Positions 47,892-58,462 of a stretch of 64,000 nt of DNA are shown here, one piece after another. The notes under the pieces are model-generated. The model was given only the letters and a program-made list of their open reading frames with translations. It was not told the origin of the DNA and made no database searches. Location of the stretch: contig JAOTOM010005146.1 in the NCBI GenBank assembly GCA_034440615.1, positions 1,000,501 through 1,064,500 of the forward strand, in the 5' to 3' direction. Position 1 is the stretch's first letter. Every line of letters begins with the position of its first letter. The position numbers were made by a program, and so were the translations under genes. The stretch is from Ashinkailepas kermadecensis. Lineage: Eukaryota; Arthropoda; Thecostraca; Neolepadidae.

Positions 47892-48310
47892 AATGTCGGC
47901 AGGTTGCAGCGACACGCTTCTCCCCGGCGAGGTTTCAGTCCACGGCGAGGCGCAGGAGCTTGGTGTTAGCCAAGGCTTTATCAGTGTGCCGTCCATAGAG
48001 ATGCTGAAATCATTTGGTGGCTGTCACCTGGCGGATCTGACCAGCAGCAGTTTGGTCTTTATCGGGTTCAGTTTGAGCCGGTTCGGGTTGAACTACTGCA
48101 GCGCTAAACGGAGCGACAGGAAGGAGACCGGTTTCAATTTCCACAAATCGGAGTAACCAAGGCTGAGCTGGTTCAATTCATCGTTGAACACTGTGCAGCG
48201 ATGTGGATTCAAGTCAAGCGGAACTGTACTTGTCAGGACGGTGCCAAGAAAACGTACACAAGCGTTGTGCTCCTAACAGAGCTCCATCCGCGCCTGGCAG
48301 AGCTGGTGGG

Positions 48311-50099
48311 TTCAGTGCTACAGCGCATTATGTATTGGGCTTGCACCGAGGCACAGTTTATTGCAATGTTGCCGGACGAGAGTAGAGCAGCTCGTGAGAG
48401 GGCGGCGGCTGCAGAGCTGCGGTATCGACTCAGGGACGAGACACCGGGCCACGTCCGCCCGCTCCGTCTCCCTGCCTTTCAGAGGGAGCCAGCGGACCTA
48501 CACAGCGATAATCAACTGGAGGAATGAGACGATCTGCGATCCTCCGATGACCGTCACCATGTCAGACGATCACATCGACTGAATCGTTGATGCTCCTCGC
48601 AGCATTCCAGCGTACTCTGTGCACACGCAGACCGTGGAGAGAGCGGCTAGGCTGGTCCCCGAAGCATCTAAGAAGATGATCAGCGTGAAGGCCAGAGACG
48701 GCTACGTGAGTGCAATGCTACGGCACATTAGTGACTTTCCGAGTCCCTTCCGAAAGGGTAGCTACTGCCTGGACCATGCATCAGACCTTGCTGCTGATGG
48801 TGTGGATAATTGGCATGAAAAGTGCTGCGTGTACCAGTATTGCGCAATGCCAACACGCAGGGCTACAGCGTATAAATCTAACGCGGAATGGAGGCTAACG
48901 CCGTTCATAATCATGAGTCATGATATTGGATAGCGCTCCTGCAAACATGAACCCAATAGTGTAGCCATTTGCGCCAGGTTAGGTTGCATTACCCCGCTGC
49001 TGGCATCTAGTGTGGGCGTGGTGTGGCGAACTGGAGCTGTCCGGCCAGTCGACACCAAGCCAAGCCCTACATGGATAGATACACACTAAAACTGTTATTC
49101 CGTCCAAGTTAGTTACCTAGGCTGACATTTGTGTGAGCATGCCACATAGGGTAATGCGCTCACCGTCTCGTTATACTTGTGCAAATAGTTTGCCTCTGAA
49201 GAAGGGAACTACTCTGGACAAGTAGAGTGCATATATTTACTGTAACGTTTGTGTGGAGTTTCGCGTTGTTTGTTCTTTGGAACCGTTTGGCGGTGTTTTG
49301 CTTTAATATAAGCTCTGCAACTTCGAACGACATCATTATAGCGAAATAAAGCCGGAATGGCTGTTTGAATCATGTTTCGTGTTGAAACATTTGACTCGGG
49401 GGTGGTTTAAGGTAAGAAAACGTCGTCAGAGGAAACGAACCTTATTTGCCTTAGGAAGGCCATTGACCGTCAGTAAATGGCCTCAAAACATTGGAACTCG
49501 CTGATTATCTCCATTGCATATCCAAAAGTCCTTTTTGATGCGCGTTTAATGCCCTAAAACTGCCAAAACAAGCACGTTTTCGTAAACATGGCTCTGCATG
49601 CCTCCAAGGATGACGCCATAGCTCGGTGACCTGACATGACCTCGGCAAATTTCTTTCTCCGAAAGATCTGCAATTGATGTATCATCAGGTAGGACAACTT
49701 TGAGCGAGCTGCCGCACGATGTTTTCTCGTGGTCTTGGAAAAATCTGCAGGAAAGGGGTGGGAACCACCCAGATGTTAGGGCACAATTAATGGTATCGGC
49801 CATATTCTTCCAACTAACCGGTCGATCACGCTCGTAGTATCACAAGAGGTTGAGGGTGTCTTGCTGATAAAAACATATGCAGAATGTGCTGTTTCAACGC
49901 ATTGCTTTCGATTTAGTCAATATTCGAAAAAATTATCCGATAGATGGGAACGCTTCCGACTGCAACCTATATTTGGGCCCAGGGCACAATATAGGTTCTG
50001 TAACAGGTATCGAAATTTCGAAGCTGTATGCTTTCTTCGCTCGTGTTGAAGTGCTGGAGAGCATGACACGAACAACGCGATTAGTCGTCAATTCTAGTG
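48311..50099. other. Unique region without recognised gene
   Basis: About 1.8 kb. Frames at 48,201-48,527 and 48,619-48,933 (plus) and 49,803-49,546 (minus) have no recognisable domain. The first overlaps the RT2 fossil on the other strand. An AATAAA lies near 49,345. Upstream RT2 sequence probably continues here, but too decayed to call. Confidence 0.45.
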
Positions 50100-51520
50100 A
50101 TTCAAAGCTGGCTGTTTCCTGACCTCGGCCTATCATGTGTATGTGTATCATGTGATGGTGCCAAAGCTGGCTGTTTCCTGACCTCGGCCTATCATGTGTA
50201 TGTGCATCATGTGATGGTTCCAAAGCTGGCTGTTTCCTGACCTCGGCCTATCATGTGTATGTGTATCATGTGATGGTGCCAAAGCTGGCTGTTTCCTGAC
50301 CTCGGCCTATCATGTGTATGTGTATCATGTGATGGTGCCAAAGCTGGCTGTTTCCTGACCTCGGCCTATCATGTGTATGTGTATCATGTGATGGTGCCAA
50401 AGCTGGCTGTTTCCTGACCTCGGCCTATCATGTGTATGTGTATCATGTGATGGTGCCAAAGCTGGCTGTTTCCTGACCTCGGCCTATCATGTGTATGTGT
50501 ATCATGTGATGGTGCCAAAGCTGGCTGTTTCCTGACCTCGGCCTATCATGTGTATGTGTATCATGTGATGGTGCCAAAGCTGGCTGTTTCCTGACCTCGG
50601 CCTATCATGTGTATGTGTATCATGTGATGGTGCCAAAGCTGGCTGTTTCCTGACCTCGGCCTATCATGTGTATGTGTATCATGTGATGGTGCCAAAGCTG
50701 GCTGTTTCCTGACCTCGGCCTATCATGTGTATGTGCATCATGTGATGGTGCCAAAGCTGGCTGTTTCCTGACCTCGGCCTATCATGTGTATGTGCATCAT
50801 GTGATGGTGCCAAAGCTGGCTGTTTCCTGACATCGGCCTATCATGTGTATGTGCATCATGTGATGGTGCCAAAGCTGGCTGTTTCCTGACCTCGGCCTAT
50901 CATGTGTATGTGTATCATGTGATGGTGCCAAAGCTGGCTGTTTCCTGACCTCGGCCTATCATGTGTATGTGCATCATGTGATGGTGCCAAAGCTGGCTGT
51001 TTCCTGACCTCGGCCTATCATGTGTATGTGCATCATGTGATGGTGCCAAAGCTGGCTGTTTCCTGACCTCGGCCTATCATGTGTATGTGCATCATGTGAT
51101 GGTGCCAAAGCTGGCTGTTTCCTGACCTCGGCCTATCGTGTGTATGTGTATCATGTGATGGTGCCAAAGCTGGCTGTTTCCTGACCTCGGCCTATCATGT
51201 GTATGTGTATCATGTGATGGTGCCAAAGCTGGCTGTTTCCTGACCTCGGCCTATCATGTGTATGTGCATCATGTGATGGTGCCAAAGCTGGCTGTTTCCT
51301 GACCTCGGCCTATCATGTGTATGTGTATCATGTGATGGTGCCAAAGCTGGCTGTTTCCTGACCTCGGCCTATCATGTGTATGTGTATCATGTGATGGTGC
51401 CAAAGCTGGCTGTTTCCTGACCTCGGCCTATCATGTGTATGTGTATCATGTGATGGTGCCAAAGCTGGCTGTTTCCTGACCTCGGCCTATCATGTGTATG
51501 TGCATCATGTGATGGTGCCA
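50100..51520. repeat. 59-bp minisatellite (about 24 copies)
   Basis: Units contain AAAGCTGGCTGTTTCCTGAC, CTCGGCCTATCATGTGTATG and ATCATGTGATGGTGCC, with a TGTGTATC/TGTGCATC polymorphism. The unit is not a multiple of 3, so frames close. Confidence 0.96.
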
Positions 51521-51625
51521 GGTCTGTTTGCTGTTTGCTGTCTCAGGCCGTGGCTTGGCGTGGTCTCCGCACTGTCTGTTTGCTGTCTCAGGCCGTGGCT
51601 TGGCGTGGTCTCCGCACTCTCTGGC
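51521..51625. repeat. About 46-bp tandem duplication
   Basis: TTGCTGTCTCAGGCCGTGGC followed by TTGGCGTGGTCTCCGCAC occurs twice. Confidence 0.9.
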
Positions 51626-52069
51626 GTCGCGCGAAACTCGAGAACGCTGAAGTTCGCCAGTTGGTGAAACTTTTCTTGGCTAATGACACCAACATACAGA
51701 ATGGCTGTTGATTGTTGACTGTAGCATAGTCATGCGGTGGTCATGGGGTCCAACGGCCGACCTCGGCAGGGACGATGTGTGCTTTTCTCGAGCTAGTTGT
51801 CGGGTGCTCGACTGGAGCATAATCAGAACTTTGTAGCATGTGCTCCTTGGACCCCTCCCCTTCCTTTCACCACATTGGCTATTTCGCTGGCTGGTGGTTA
51901 CAAGAATAACAGTGCAACTTTGTGCCACTCGAATGAAATGTCGATGAATTCCACACCCCTGAGCGACCCGTATTACCCGTATTAATGTCGAATTACCGTC
52001 CAGATGTCCTCACGCGGTCGTGACGTCATTGGGCAGACGGTCGAGTACACTGGTGCTTACTGCCGCAGC
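51626..52069. other. Unique spacer
   Basis: No recognised feature in about 440 bp. Confidence 0.5.
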
Positions 52070-53938
52070 CGTCACAGGGCGTCTCGATGTGGTGTCGTGC
52101 CGTCACAGGGCGTCTCGATGTGGTGTCGTGCCGTCACAGGGCGTCTCGATGTGGTGTCGTGCCGTCACAGGGTGTCTCGATGTGGTGTCGTGCCGTCACA
52201 GGGCGTCTCGATGTGGTGTCGTGCCGTCACAGAGCGTCTCGATGTGGTGTAGTGCCGTCACAGAGCGTCTCGATGTGGTGTCGTGCCGTCACAGAGCGTC
52301 TCGATGTGGTGTCGTGCCGTCACAGGGCGTCTCGATGTGGTGTCGTGCCGTCACAGGGCGTCTCGATGTGGTGTCGTGCCGTCACAGAGCGTCTCGATGT
52401 GGTGTCGTGCCGTCACAGGGTGTCTCGATGTGGTGTCGTGCCGTCACAGAGCGTCTCGATGTGGTGTAGTGCCGTCACAGAGCGTCTCGATGTGGTGTCG
52501 TGCCGTCACAGAGCGTCTCGATGTGGTGTCGTGCCGTCACAGGGCGTCTCGATGTGGTGTCGTGCCGTCACAGGTCGTCTCGATGTGGTGTCGTGCCGTC
52601 ACAGGGCGTCTCGATGTGGTGTCGTGCCGTCACAGGGTGTCTCGATGTGGTGTCGTGCCGTCACAGGGCGTCTCGATGTGGTGTCGTGCCGTCACAGAGC
52701 GTCTCGATGTGGTGTCGTGCCGTCACAGGGTGTCTCGATGTGGTGTCGTGCCGTCACAGGGTGTCTCGATGTGGTGTCGTGCCGTCACAGGGCGTCTCGA
52801 TGTGGTGTCGTGCCGTCACAGGGCGTCTCGATGTGGTGTCGTGCCGTCACAGAGCGTCTCGATGTGGTGTCGTGCCGTCACAGAGCGTCTCGATGTGGTG
52901 TCGTGCCGTCACAGGGCGTCTCGATGTGGTGTCGTGCCGTCACAGAGCGTCTCGATGTGGTGTCGTGCCGTCACAGGGTGTCTCGATGTGGTGTCGTGCC
53001 GTCACAGGGCGTCTCGATGTGGTGTCGTGCCGTCACAGGGTGTCTCGATGTGGTGTCGTGCCGTCACAGGGCGTCTCGATGTGGTGTCGTGCCGTCACAG
53101 GGCGTCTCGATGTGGTGTCGTGCCGTCACAGGGTGTCTCGATGTGGTGTCGTGCCGTCACAGGGCGTCTCGATGTGGTGTCGTGCCGTCACAGGGCGTCT
53201 CGATGTGGTGTCGTGCCGTCACAGGGTGTCTCGATGTGGTGTCGTGCCGTCACAGAGCGTCTCGATGTGGTGTCGTGCCGTCACAGGGTGTCTCGATGTG
53301 GTGTCGTGCCGTCACAGGGTGTCTCGATGTGGTGTCGTGCCGTCACAGGGCGTCTCGATGTGGTGTCGTGCCGTCACAGGGTGTCTCGATGTGGTGTCGT
53401 GCCGTCACAGGGTGTCTCGATGTGGTGTCGTGCCGTCACAGGGCGTCTCGATGTGGTGTCGTGCCGTCACAGGGCGTCTCGATGTGGTGTCGTGCCGTCA
53501 CAGGGCGTCTCGATGTGGTGTCGTGCCGTCACAGGGTGTCTCGATGTGGTGTCGTGCCGTCACAGGGCGTCTCGATGTGGTGTCGTGCCGTCACAGGGTG
53601 TCTCGATGTGGTGTCGTGCCGTCACAGGGCGTCTCGATGTGGTGTCGTGCCGTACGTGCCGTCACAGGGTGTCTCGATGTGGTGTCGTGCCGTCACAGGG
53701 TGTCTCGATGTGGTGTCGTGCCGTCACAGGGTGTCTAGATGTGGTATCGTGCCGTCACAGGGTGTCTCGATGTGGTGTCGTGCCGTCACAGGGCGTCTCG
53801 ATGTGGTGTCGTGCCGTCACAGGGCGTCTCGATGTGGTGTCGTGCCGTCACAGGGTGTCTCGATGTGGTGTCGTGCCGTCACAGGGCGTCTCGATGTGGT
53901 GTCGTGCCGTCACAGGGTGTCTCGATGTGGTATCGTGC
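52070..53938. repeat. 31-bp minisatellite A (about 60 copies)
   Basis: Units of 31 bp with core CAGGGCGTCTCGATGTGGTG and TCGTGCCGTCA. Variants are GGGTGTC, AGAGCGTC and rare GTAGTGCC. One unit near 53,652 has an extra CGTACGTGC. All three plus frames remain open, giving 412-661-codon ORFs with a 31-residue period, clearly repeat-driven. Confidence 0.96.
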
Positions 53939-54235
53939 TGTTGCAGTTCGCCTTGGTGTGGTATCGTGCCATCCATAAAAAGCAAGCGTTTTCGTACTCA
54001 CAAAGTGAACACGAGCGTCACTTTAAAGATCATTTGATAGATTTATCTGCTTTCATCTGGATTCAGTGTTGAAGTCCAACAGTCAAACAACAATATGAAA
54101 GAACGCAGCGTTTTCTGTCTGTGAAACTCATCAGCACACGCTGGATCCCATCATGCGCCAGATGACATTGCGCATTACATCGTATGCACCACGACATGCT
54201 GCACTGCATCATAAATCAGCGACAAAGGTCACACA
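53939..54235. other. Spacer
   Basis: Short unique stretch adjoining the pogo-like remnant. Part of it may be 3' sequence of that element. Confidence 0.45.
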
Positions 54236-55745
54236 TGCATCCATTTAGCCCGCTGTCCACGTCGGTGCATGATTCACAGGGCCACCGTGAACAGAATCAG
54301 CACTGGATCCAGTGTTCGCACGACGGGCACGGTGCAGCGCGCTCATCTCGTTATATCTTCTTCAGGTGCTGCGACTACATTTTTCTTCTTCGCGGTGGTT
54401 TTGCCTGCCTCTTTCTTGCTCTTATCTACGAGAGCCCGTGTGTAAGGCGACGAGGTCACTCCTTTCCGATCGCTTGGTACGTTGACAGGATGCAACCGTT
54501 GGAAGTGGCGAGATATAAGGGATTGCTTGCATTCCACTTGGCCCGGCGACTGGTTCTGATCCTTGGTGCGATGGGAGAGGCGGCTGGTCGTCCCTTGGCA
54601 GCTGGCTGTTGGTTGACGGCCTGCTCTCGCTCCAAGGCTCAGCCACGGTCGGTGGTGCAGCATCTTCGCTCCCTGTAGCCGACGGCCGACTGATCTGGTC
54701 CTCAGTCGGTGGCTGACCTTCACACAACGGCCGTTCTGGCTGGTCCTGCCCGGCGAGAGGGGCAGCGACGAAGTGTTCGTCGCTGAAGGTCACAGAATCA
54801 AGTGGCCACAGTCCACTAGCGCGGAATCCTTGTGATACTCAATCAGGCACCGCCTCTCGGTTGAACGCTGTGCCAAAGAGCGCCCCATGTCGAAGAAGGT
54901 GACCCATGTCGAATGTGTTCCCCATGTCGAAGAAGGCGACTCGTCTCTCAGGATCTGAAACCACGTTGCCTTCGACGTCTGAGTTGCATGATGCCTTCAG
55001 AGCCTCAAAGAAGGCCGTATCCAGAGGCCGCATCTCGTGGCTTGTATGAGGTGGTAATGTCATGATCATGATCACATGCTCCCGAGCGAAATCGATGGCC
55101 GCCAGTGACTTGTGTGGAAATGGTATCCATCTATTGGGAGCAGTTGGGGGTTGGAGGGGCTGCTGCGTGTCAACTTCTGGGAATGCTTGAGCAAGTCCAC
55201 AAACACTGGAATCCATCAACGTGCTGTCACTAACGGCTTCGATGGGTCCGATCGGCATCCCCTTCATCAGGCGTTCTGTCATCCTCTTCCGAGGCCACTT
55301 CATCGCAGGGGAACGATCTGACCTGCCGCACTCATTGTGCAGGCTGCAGCAGTCAGCTTCCCTCGCTCAGAGCTGGTAACCTTGCGCACACATTCCAGTC
55401 CCTGGAAGTCGTCTTGCCCAGTCTGACTCAGGCGCTGTACGGAAGTGAGTCCAGTCTCATCCATGTTCCATATCTGGTAAGCTTCGTGTCCTTTCTATGT
55501 TGGAATCTCCTTGTACATGTCGAAATACGTCGACACTGTTGGTTTATTCAACGCTACAGCCCTGTTGAGACTCGTATCCCCCGGCTTTCGCAGGCTTAGC
55601 TCCGGATGGCGGAACATACATCATGAGAGCCATTCCTCGCCGGCCATCCCGTTGAAGAACGGATGTTTGAGCTAGTACTTCTCGATTAGGTAAAAAAACA
55701 GCCGGCGCACATCTCGAATTGTGAGCTCAAAGACATTACTTACAG
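54236..55745 (-). pseudogene. Decayed pogo/Tigger-like DDE transposase
   Basis: Read on the minus strand, conserved blocks of a pogo/Tigger/jerky-type transposase occur in order across several frames. LTIRDVRRLFFYLIEKY lies at 55,736-55,686. RHPELSLRKPG, from the CENP-B-like DNA-binding part, is at 55,611-55,579. NMDETGLTSVQ, containing the first catalytic Asp, is at 55,467-55,435. VTSSERGKLTA follows near 55,382, then RKRMTERL (about 55,291-55,268) and LPPHTSHEMRPLD (about 55,057-55,019). GFRASGLWPLDS is at 54,829-54,794. A C-terminal Cys-rich tail starts with CEHWIQC (54,320-54,300). Stops and single-base frameshifts interrupt the frame, and the second catalytic block (usually DGHxSH) has degenerated to RWIPFPHK. 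The element cannot make an active transposase. Terminal inverted repeats were not identified. Confidence 0.85.
54839..55303 (-). pseudogene. Longest open piece of the pogo-like DDE domain
   Basis: A 154-codon minus-strand frame spans the central and C-terminal DDE_1 domain: RKRMTERL near residue 5, AIDFAREH at about 69-76, PPHTSHEMRPLD at about 84-95. The ATG at 55,303 is internal to the ancestral protein and arises after a one-base frameshift following VTSSERGKLTA. The imperfect DMG-rich duplication near 54,890-54,940 is a later change. Confidence 0.75.
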
Positions 55746-56130
55746 GCCCCCAAATGCATAAATATCGCATAAACAATACGACAAAAATACACTTTCCTCA
55801 CATGGTCATTATTCATTCGTAAGTTCGGGTGAAAAGATTGACACAGCAGAAACTTTGCGCGCGCTTTACGATGAGGTTCGTGCTTTTTATGTAGGGTTCT
55901 ATAACTTGGAGATGTTGACATGGGGCACATTGCCCCGGATGTATGCTTCTCCCCGATCTATCCTACATATCTAGACAGCTTCATTTCCATCAGCAAGGTC
56001 AGACTGAAGACCTGCGTGTTTGATGAATTGATGACGATGATGTGAATTATAAAATGAATCGATGAGGACCATCAATTCATCAATTGCAGACACGATACCG
56101 ACGATACTGACAACGACTTCTCCGTTTCAG
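55746..56130 (+). other. Intron sequence upstream of glypican exon
   Basis: AT-rich sequence leading to a pyrimidine-containing acceptor (CTTCTCCGTTTCAG). The string CAGACACGATAC occurs both at the used acceptor (56,128-56,139) and 41 bp upstream (56,087-56,098), creating a second possible AG acceptor. Confidence 0.7.
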
Positions 56131-56831
56131 ACACGATACTGGCGGTGATCCAGTCGGCGCGTCAGAGCACCATGGAGACATTCATCGAGGCGTACCCGCG
56201 CAGTGCCACTCTCATCCGACAGCCCATGAACGCCTTCTTCGACGCGTTCCTGCAGTACTTCCAGAGTCAGCGCTCCGACCCGGAGCTCGAGGAGGCCGTC
56301 ACCCTCTTCTTCGACGACCTGTTCCCGCTGTCGTACAAGGAGGCGGCGCACCCACTCGCGACGAGCCTGAACGAGACGCTGGCGGCGTGTCTGCGCGAAC
56401 GGCGCGCTGAGCTGCGGCCGTTCAAGGACGCGCCGTTCCGCATGAAGGAGAAGATGCTGCGCGTGTTCGGCATCGCCAAGTTCTACCTGCAGTCGCTGTA
56501 CGTGGGCGTGGAGGTGCTGAACACCACCACCCAGCTGGAGTACTCGTCCTCGTGCTACGACGCCCTGACCCGCCTCAGCTACTGTTCGTTCTGCCACGGC
56601 CTGAGCCAGGTGAAGCCGTGCAGCGGCTTCTGCTACAACGTGATGCGCGGCTGCATGGCGCCGCTGTCGACGCTCTCGGACGCCTGGTCCAACTACGTGG
56701 GCGTGCTGCGGCGGCTGGGCACTTCGCTGCAGCAGAGCAACGACATCAAGGAGTTCCTCTTCAAGATGCACATGAACGTGGCAGAGGCGATGGTCAACGT
56801 GTGGCACAACAAGGACCACATCGAAGCCACG
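56131..56831 (+). CDS. Glypican internal exon (N-terminal lobe, Cys-rich)
   Basis: This 701-bp exon encodes part of a glypican, a GPI-anchored cell-surface heparan sulfate proteoglycan core protein that modulates Wnt, Hedgehog, BMP and FGF signalling. The acceptor is TTTCAG/AC. The donor is ACG/GTGAGT at 56,832. Two bases complete a split codon, then 233 codons run open. Key evidence is the glypican Cys cluster between 56,553 and 56,654 with spacing C-x9-C-x2-C-x8-C-x3-C-x6-C, including SYCSFCHGLSQVKPC and GFCYNVMRGC. A further Cys lies in LAACLRERR. N-glycosylation sequons occur at NET (56,370) and NTT (56,520). High GC at third codon positions distinguishes it from flanking intron. The signal peptide, heparan sulfate Ser-Gly sites and GPI signal belong to other exons, not found here. 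From memory, vertebrate GPC3/GPC5 genes have a similarly large third exon flanked by long introns. Subfamily (dally/GPC3-5 versus dlp/GPC4-6) is not settled. Confidence 0.93.
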
Positions 56832-57241
56832 GTGAGTGTTCCCGTTGCCGCAGGCGCCGGTGCAGATGGCACGGAGAGGCCGTCGCCGTCGACGCCGTGT
56901 TGATAGCCGCGTTGGCGGTGCTATTTTGGACACATGTTCACAACACATGGCAATAGGTGCTTCAGGTGCTAATCAGACCGACTGCTGCTTGGATATTGTG
57001 CCCGGGCTTCCACGCTACTGGATCTTGAATGATCAACGAAACTTACCGACAACTTATTGCATGCACGTTGGAAGACAACGGTCCCCGGGGTTGGGAAACA
57101 GTATTTGAAATACTTCGGTGCTGAATTATATTATTTCGCTGCACTACAATTGAAGTGCAATTTTTTTTCCAAGCAAGCGTGCCAAAACAGAACAAAACAT
57201 AGGCAACTCCTAGCCGTGTATTTGTGACTAGACAAGGTAAA
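56832..57241 (+). other. Glypican intron start and unique sequence
   Basis: Begins with the GTGAGT donor. The open frame reading past the donor (to 56,903) is read-through into intron. No further exon is visible. Confidence 0.65.
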
Positions 57242-57526
57242 ACAGGAGAATGGAAGGCGGATCCCAAGTGGGAGGTGGATCCCAAGTGGAAGGTGGATCC
57301 TCAGTGGAAGGTGGATCCTCAGTGGAAGGTGGATCCTCAGTGGAGGGTGGATCCTCAGTGGAAGGTGGATCCTCAGTGGAAGGGGGATCCTCAGTGGAAG
57401 GTGGATCCTCAGTGGAAGGGGGATCCTCAGTGGAAGGTGGATCCTCAGTGGAAGGTGGATCCTCAGTGGAAGGTGGATCCTCAGTGGAAGGGGGATCCTC
57501 AGTGGAAGGTGGATCCTCAGTGGATC
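57242..57526. repeat. 18-bp minisatellite (about 15 copies)
   Basis: GGATCCTCAGTGGAAGGT repeated, with the first copies reading GGATCCCAAGTGGGAGGT. It is six codons long and open in two plus frames. It is presumably intronic to the glypican gene. Confidence 0.96.
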
Positions 57527-58135
57527 ACAGCTTTCGTGGTCATCAGCTCACTGCAGATATTTCAGCGTTCCATTCCAATGGACGTTGCCAGGGACCAGAC
57601 GTGGCCATTTCATCAGGAGCGAAACACCCAAATATGGGCGCCGCCTGACCCGGTCAGAACGCAGATTCGCCACCTGCAAACAGCCACCACCAGCACACAA
57701 ACATGCAGCACGACGTCGTAGTGCCGTTCGGGGATGCTGCTGCTGCAGAGGTAGGCAATTCCCGCACAGGTCAAGGGTGTGCTGTGAAAGTCATCGCAGT
57801 ATCACCGTCACCTTCTCTTGGCGGGACAGGAGCATTCAATGTCCGTTAATTTACACTATATCGTATTTCACTAACTTCTCATTCATTTCAGTTCCAGGAC
57901 GTCATTTGCGACAACAACTTTAACGGCACTCTTTCACCTAAGTTTTTTTTTGCATGAGTTCCGAACAGAGTAATTAACATGGTATTCGGGAGACTTACGT
58001 ATGTCAGATTAAGAGCATGCCACAAATTTCGATGTTCGTTATGACACCATGGCCATGCGTCGAACATCGCAGCAACTATTCACAGCTATATATGCATACA
58101 AGTATTGTTACAAGCGAGTGCGAAGCCATCGCTTA
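57527..58135. other. Unique spacer
   Basis: Non-repetitive sequence. Short frames at 57,585-57,923 have no recognisable domain. Confidence 0.5.
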
Positions 58136-58462
58136 TGCACTGTACATACACGCTCAACCGGATATCTGCACTGTACATACACGCTCAACCGGATATCTAC
58201 ACTGTACATACACGCTCTACCGGATATCTGCACTGTACATACACGCTCTACCGGATATCTGCACTGTACATACACGCTCTACCGGATATCTGAACTGTAC
58301 ATACACGCTCTACCGGATATCTGCACTGTACATACACGCTCTACCGGATATCTGCACTGGACATACACGCTCTACCGGATATCTGCACTGGACATACACG
58401 CTCAACCGGATATCTGCACTGGACATACACGCTGAAACGGATATCTGCACTGTACATACACG
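58136..58462. repeat. 31-bp minisatellite B (about 10.5 copies)
   Basis: Units with core CTGTACATACACGCTCAACC and GGATATCTGCA. Variants are CTCTACC and CTGGACA. All three plus frames are open. Confidence 0.95.

Larger units (their letters stand above)
46190..48310 (-). pseudogene. Decayed non-LTR retrotransposon RT2, containing a 38-bp minisatellite
   Basis: Read on the minus strand from high to low coordinates, RT landmarks appear in native order, with frameshifts and stops. There is a decayed version of the VPQGSVLGP box (48,310-48,250) and a decayed YADD (FNDE at 48,190-48,179). NRLKLNP (48,083-48,063) and LLRLAVD (47,961-47,938) follow. After the array come YISYCWTVW (46,759-46,733), INYGVRIM (46,702-46,679), VRTEFAKRSF (46,350-46,321) and TWN (46,302-46,294). 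These match the corresponding blocks of RT1 (NRLKVNP, LLGVKID, IRYCVSVW, INFGARIV, CRTEFARRSF, TWN). The element is dead: catalytic Asp residues are lost, and two internal tandem amplifications (38-bp and 97-bp) interrupt it. Confidence 0.82.

Noticed and set aside
48201..48933. Two plus-strand ORFs as host exons
   Set aside because: No recognisable domain. The first overlaps the decayed RT2 sequence on the opposite strand.
56127..56948. 273-codon minus-strand ORF
   Set aside because: Shadow of the GC-rich glypican exon on the opposite strand. It crosses both splice sites and shows no domain.
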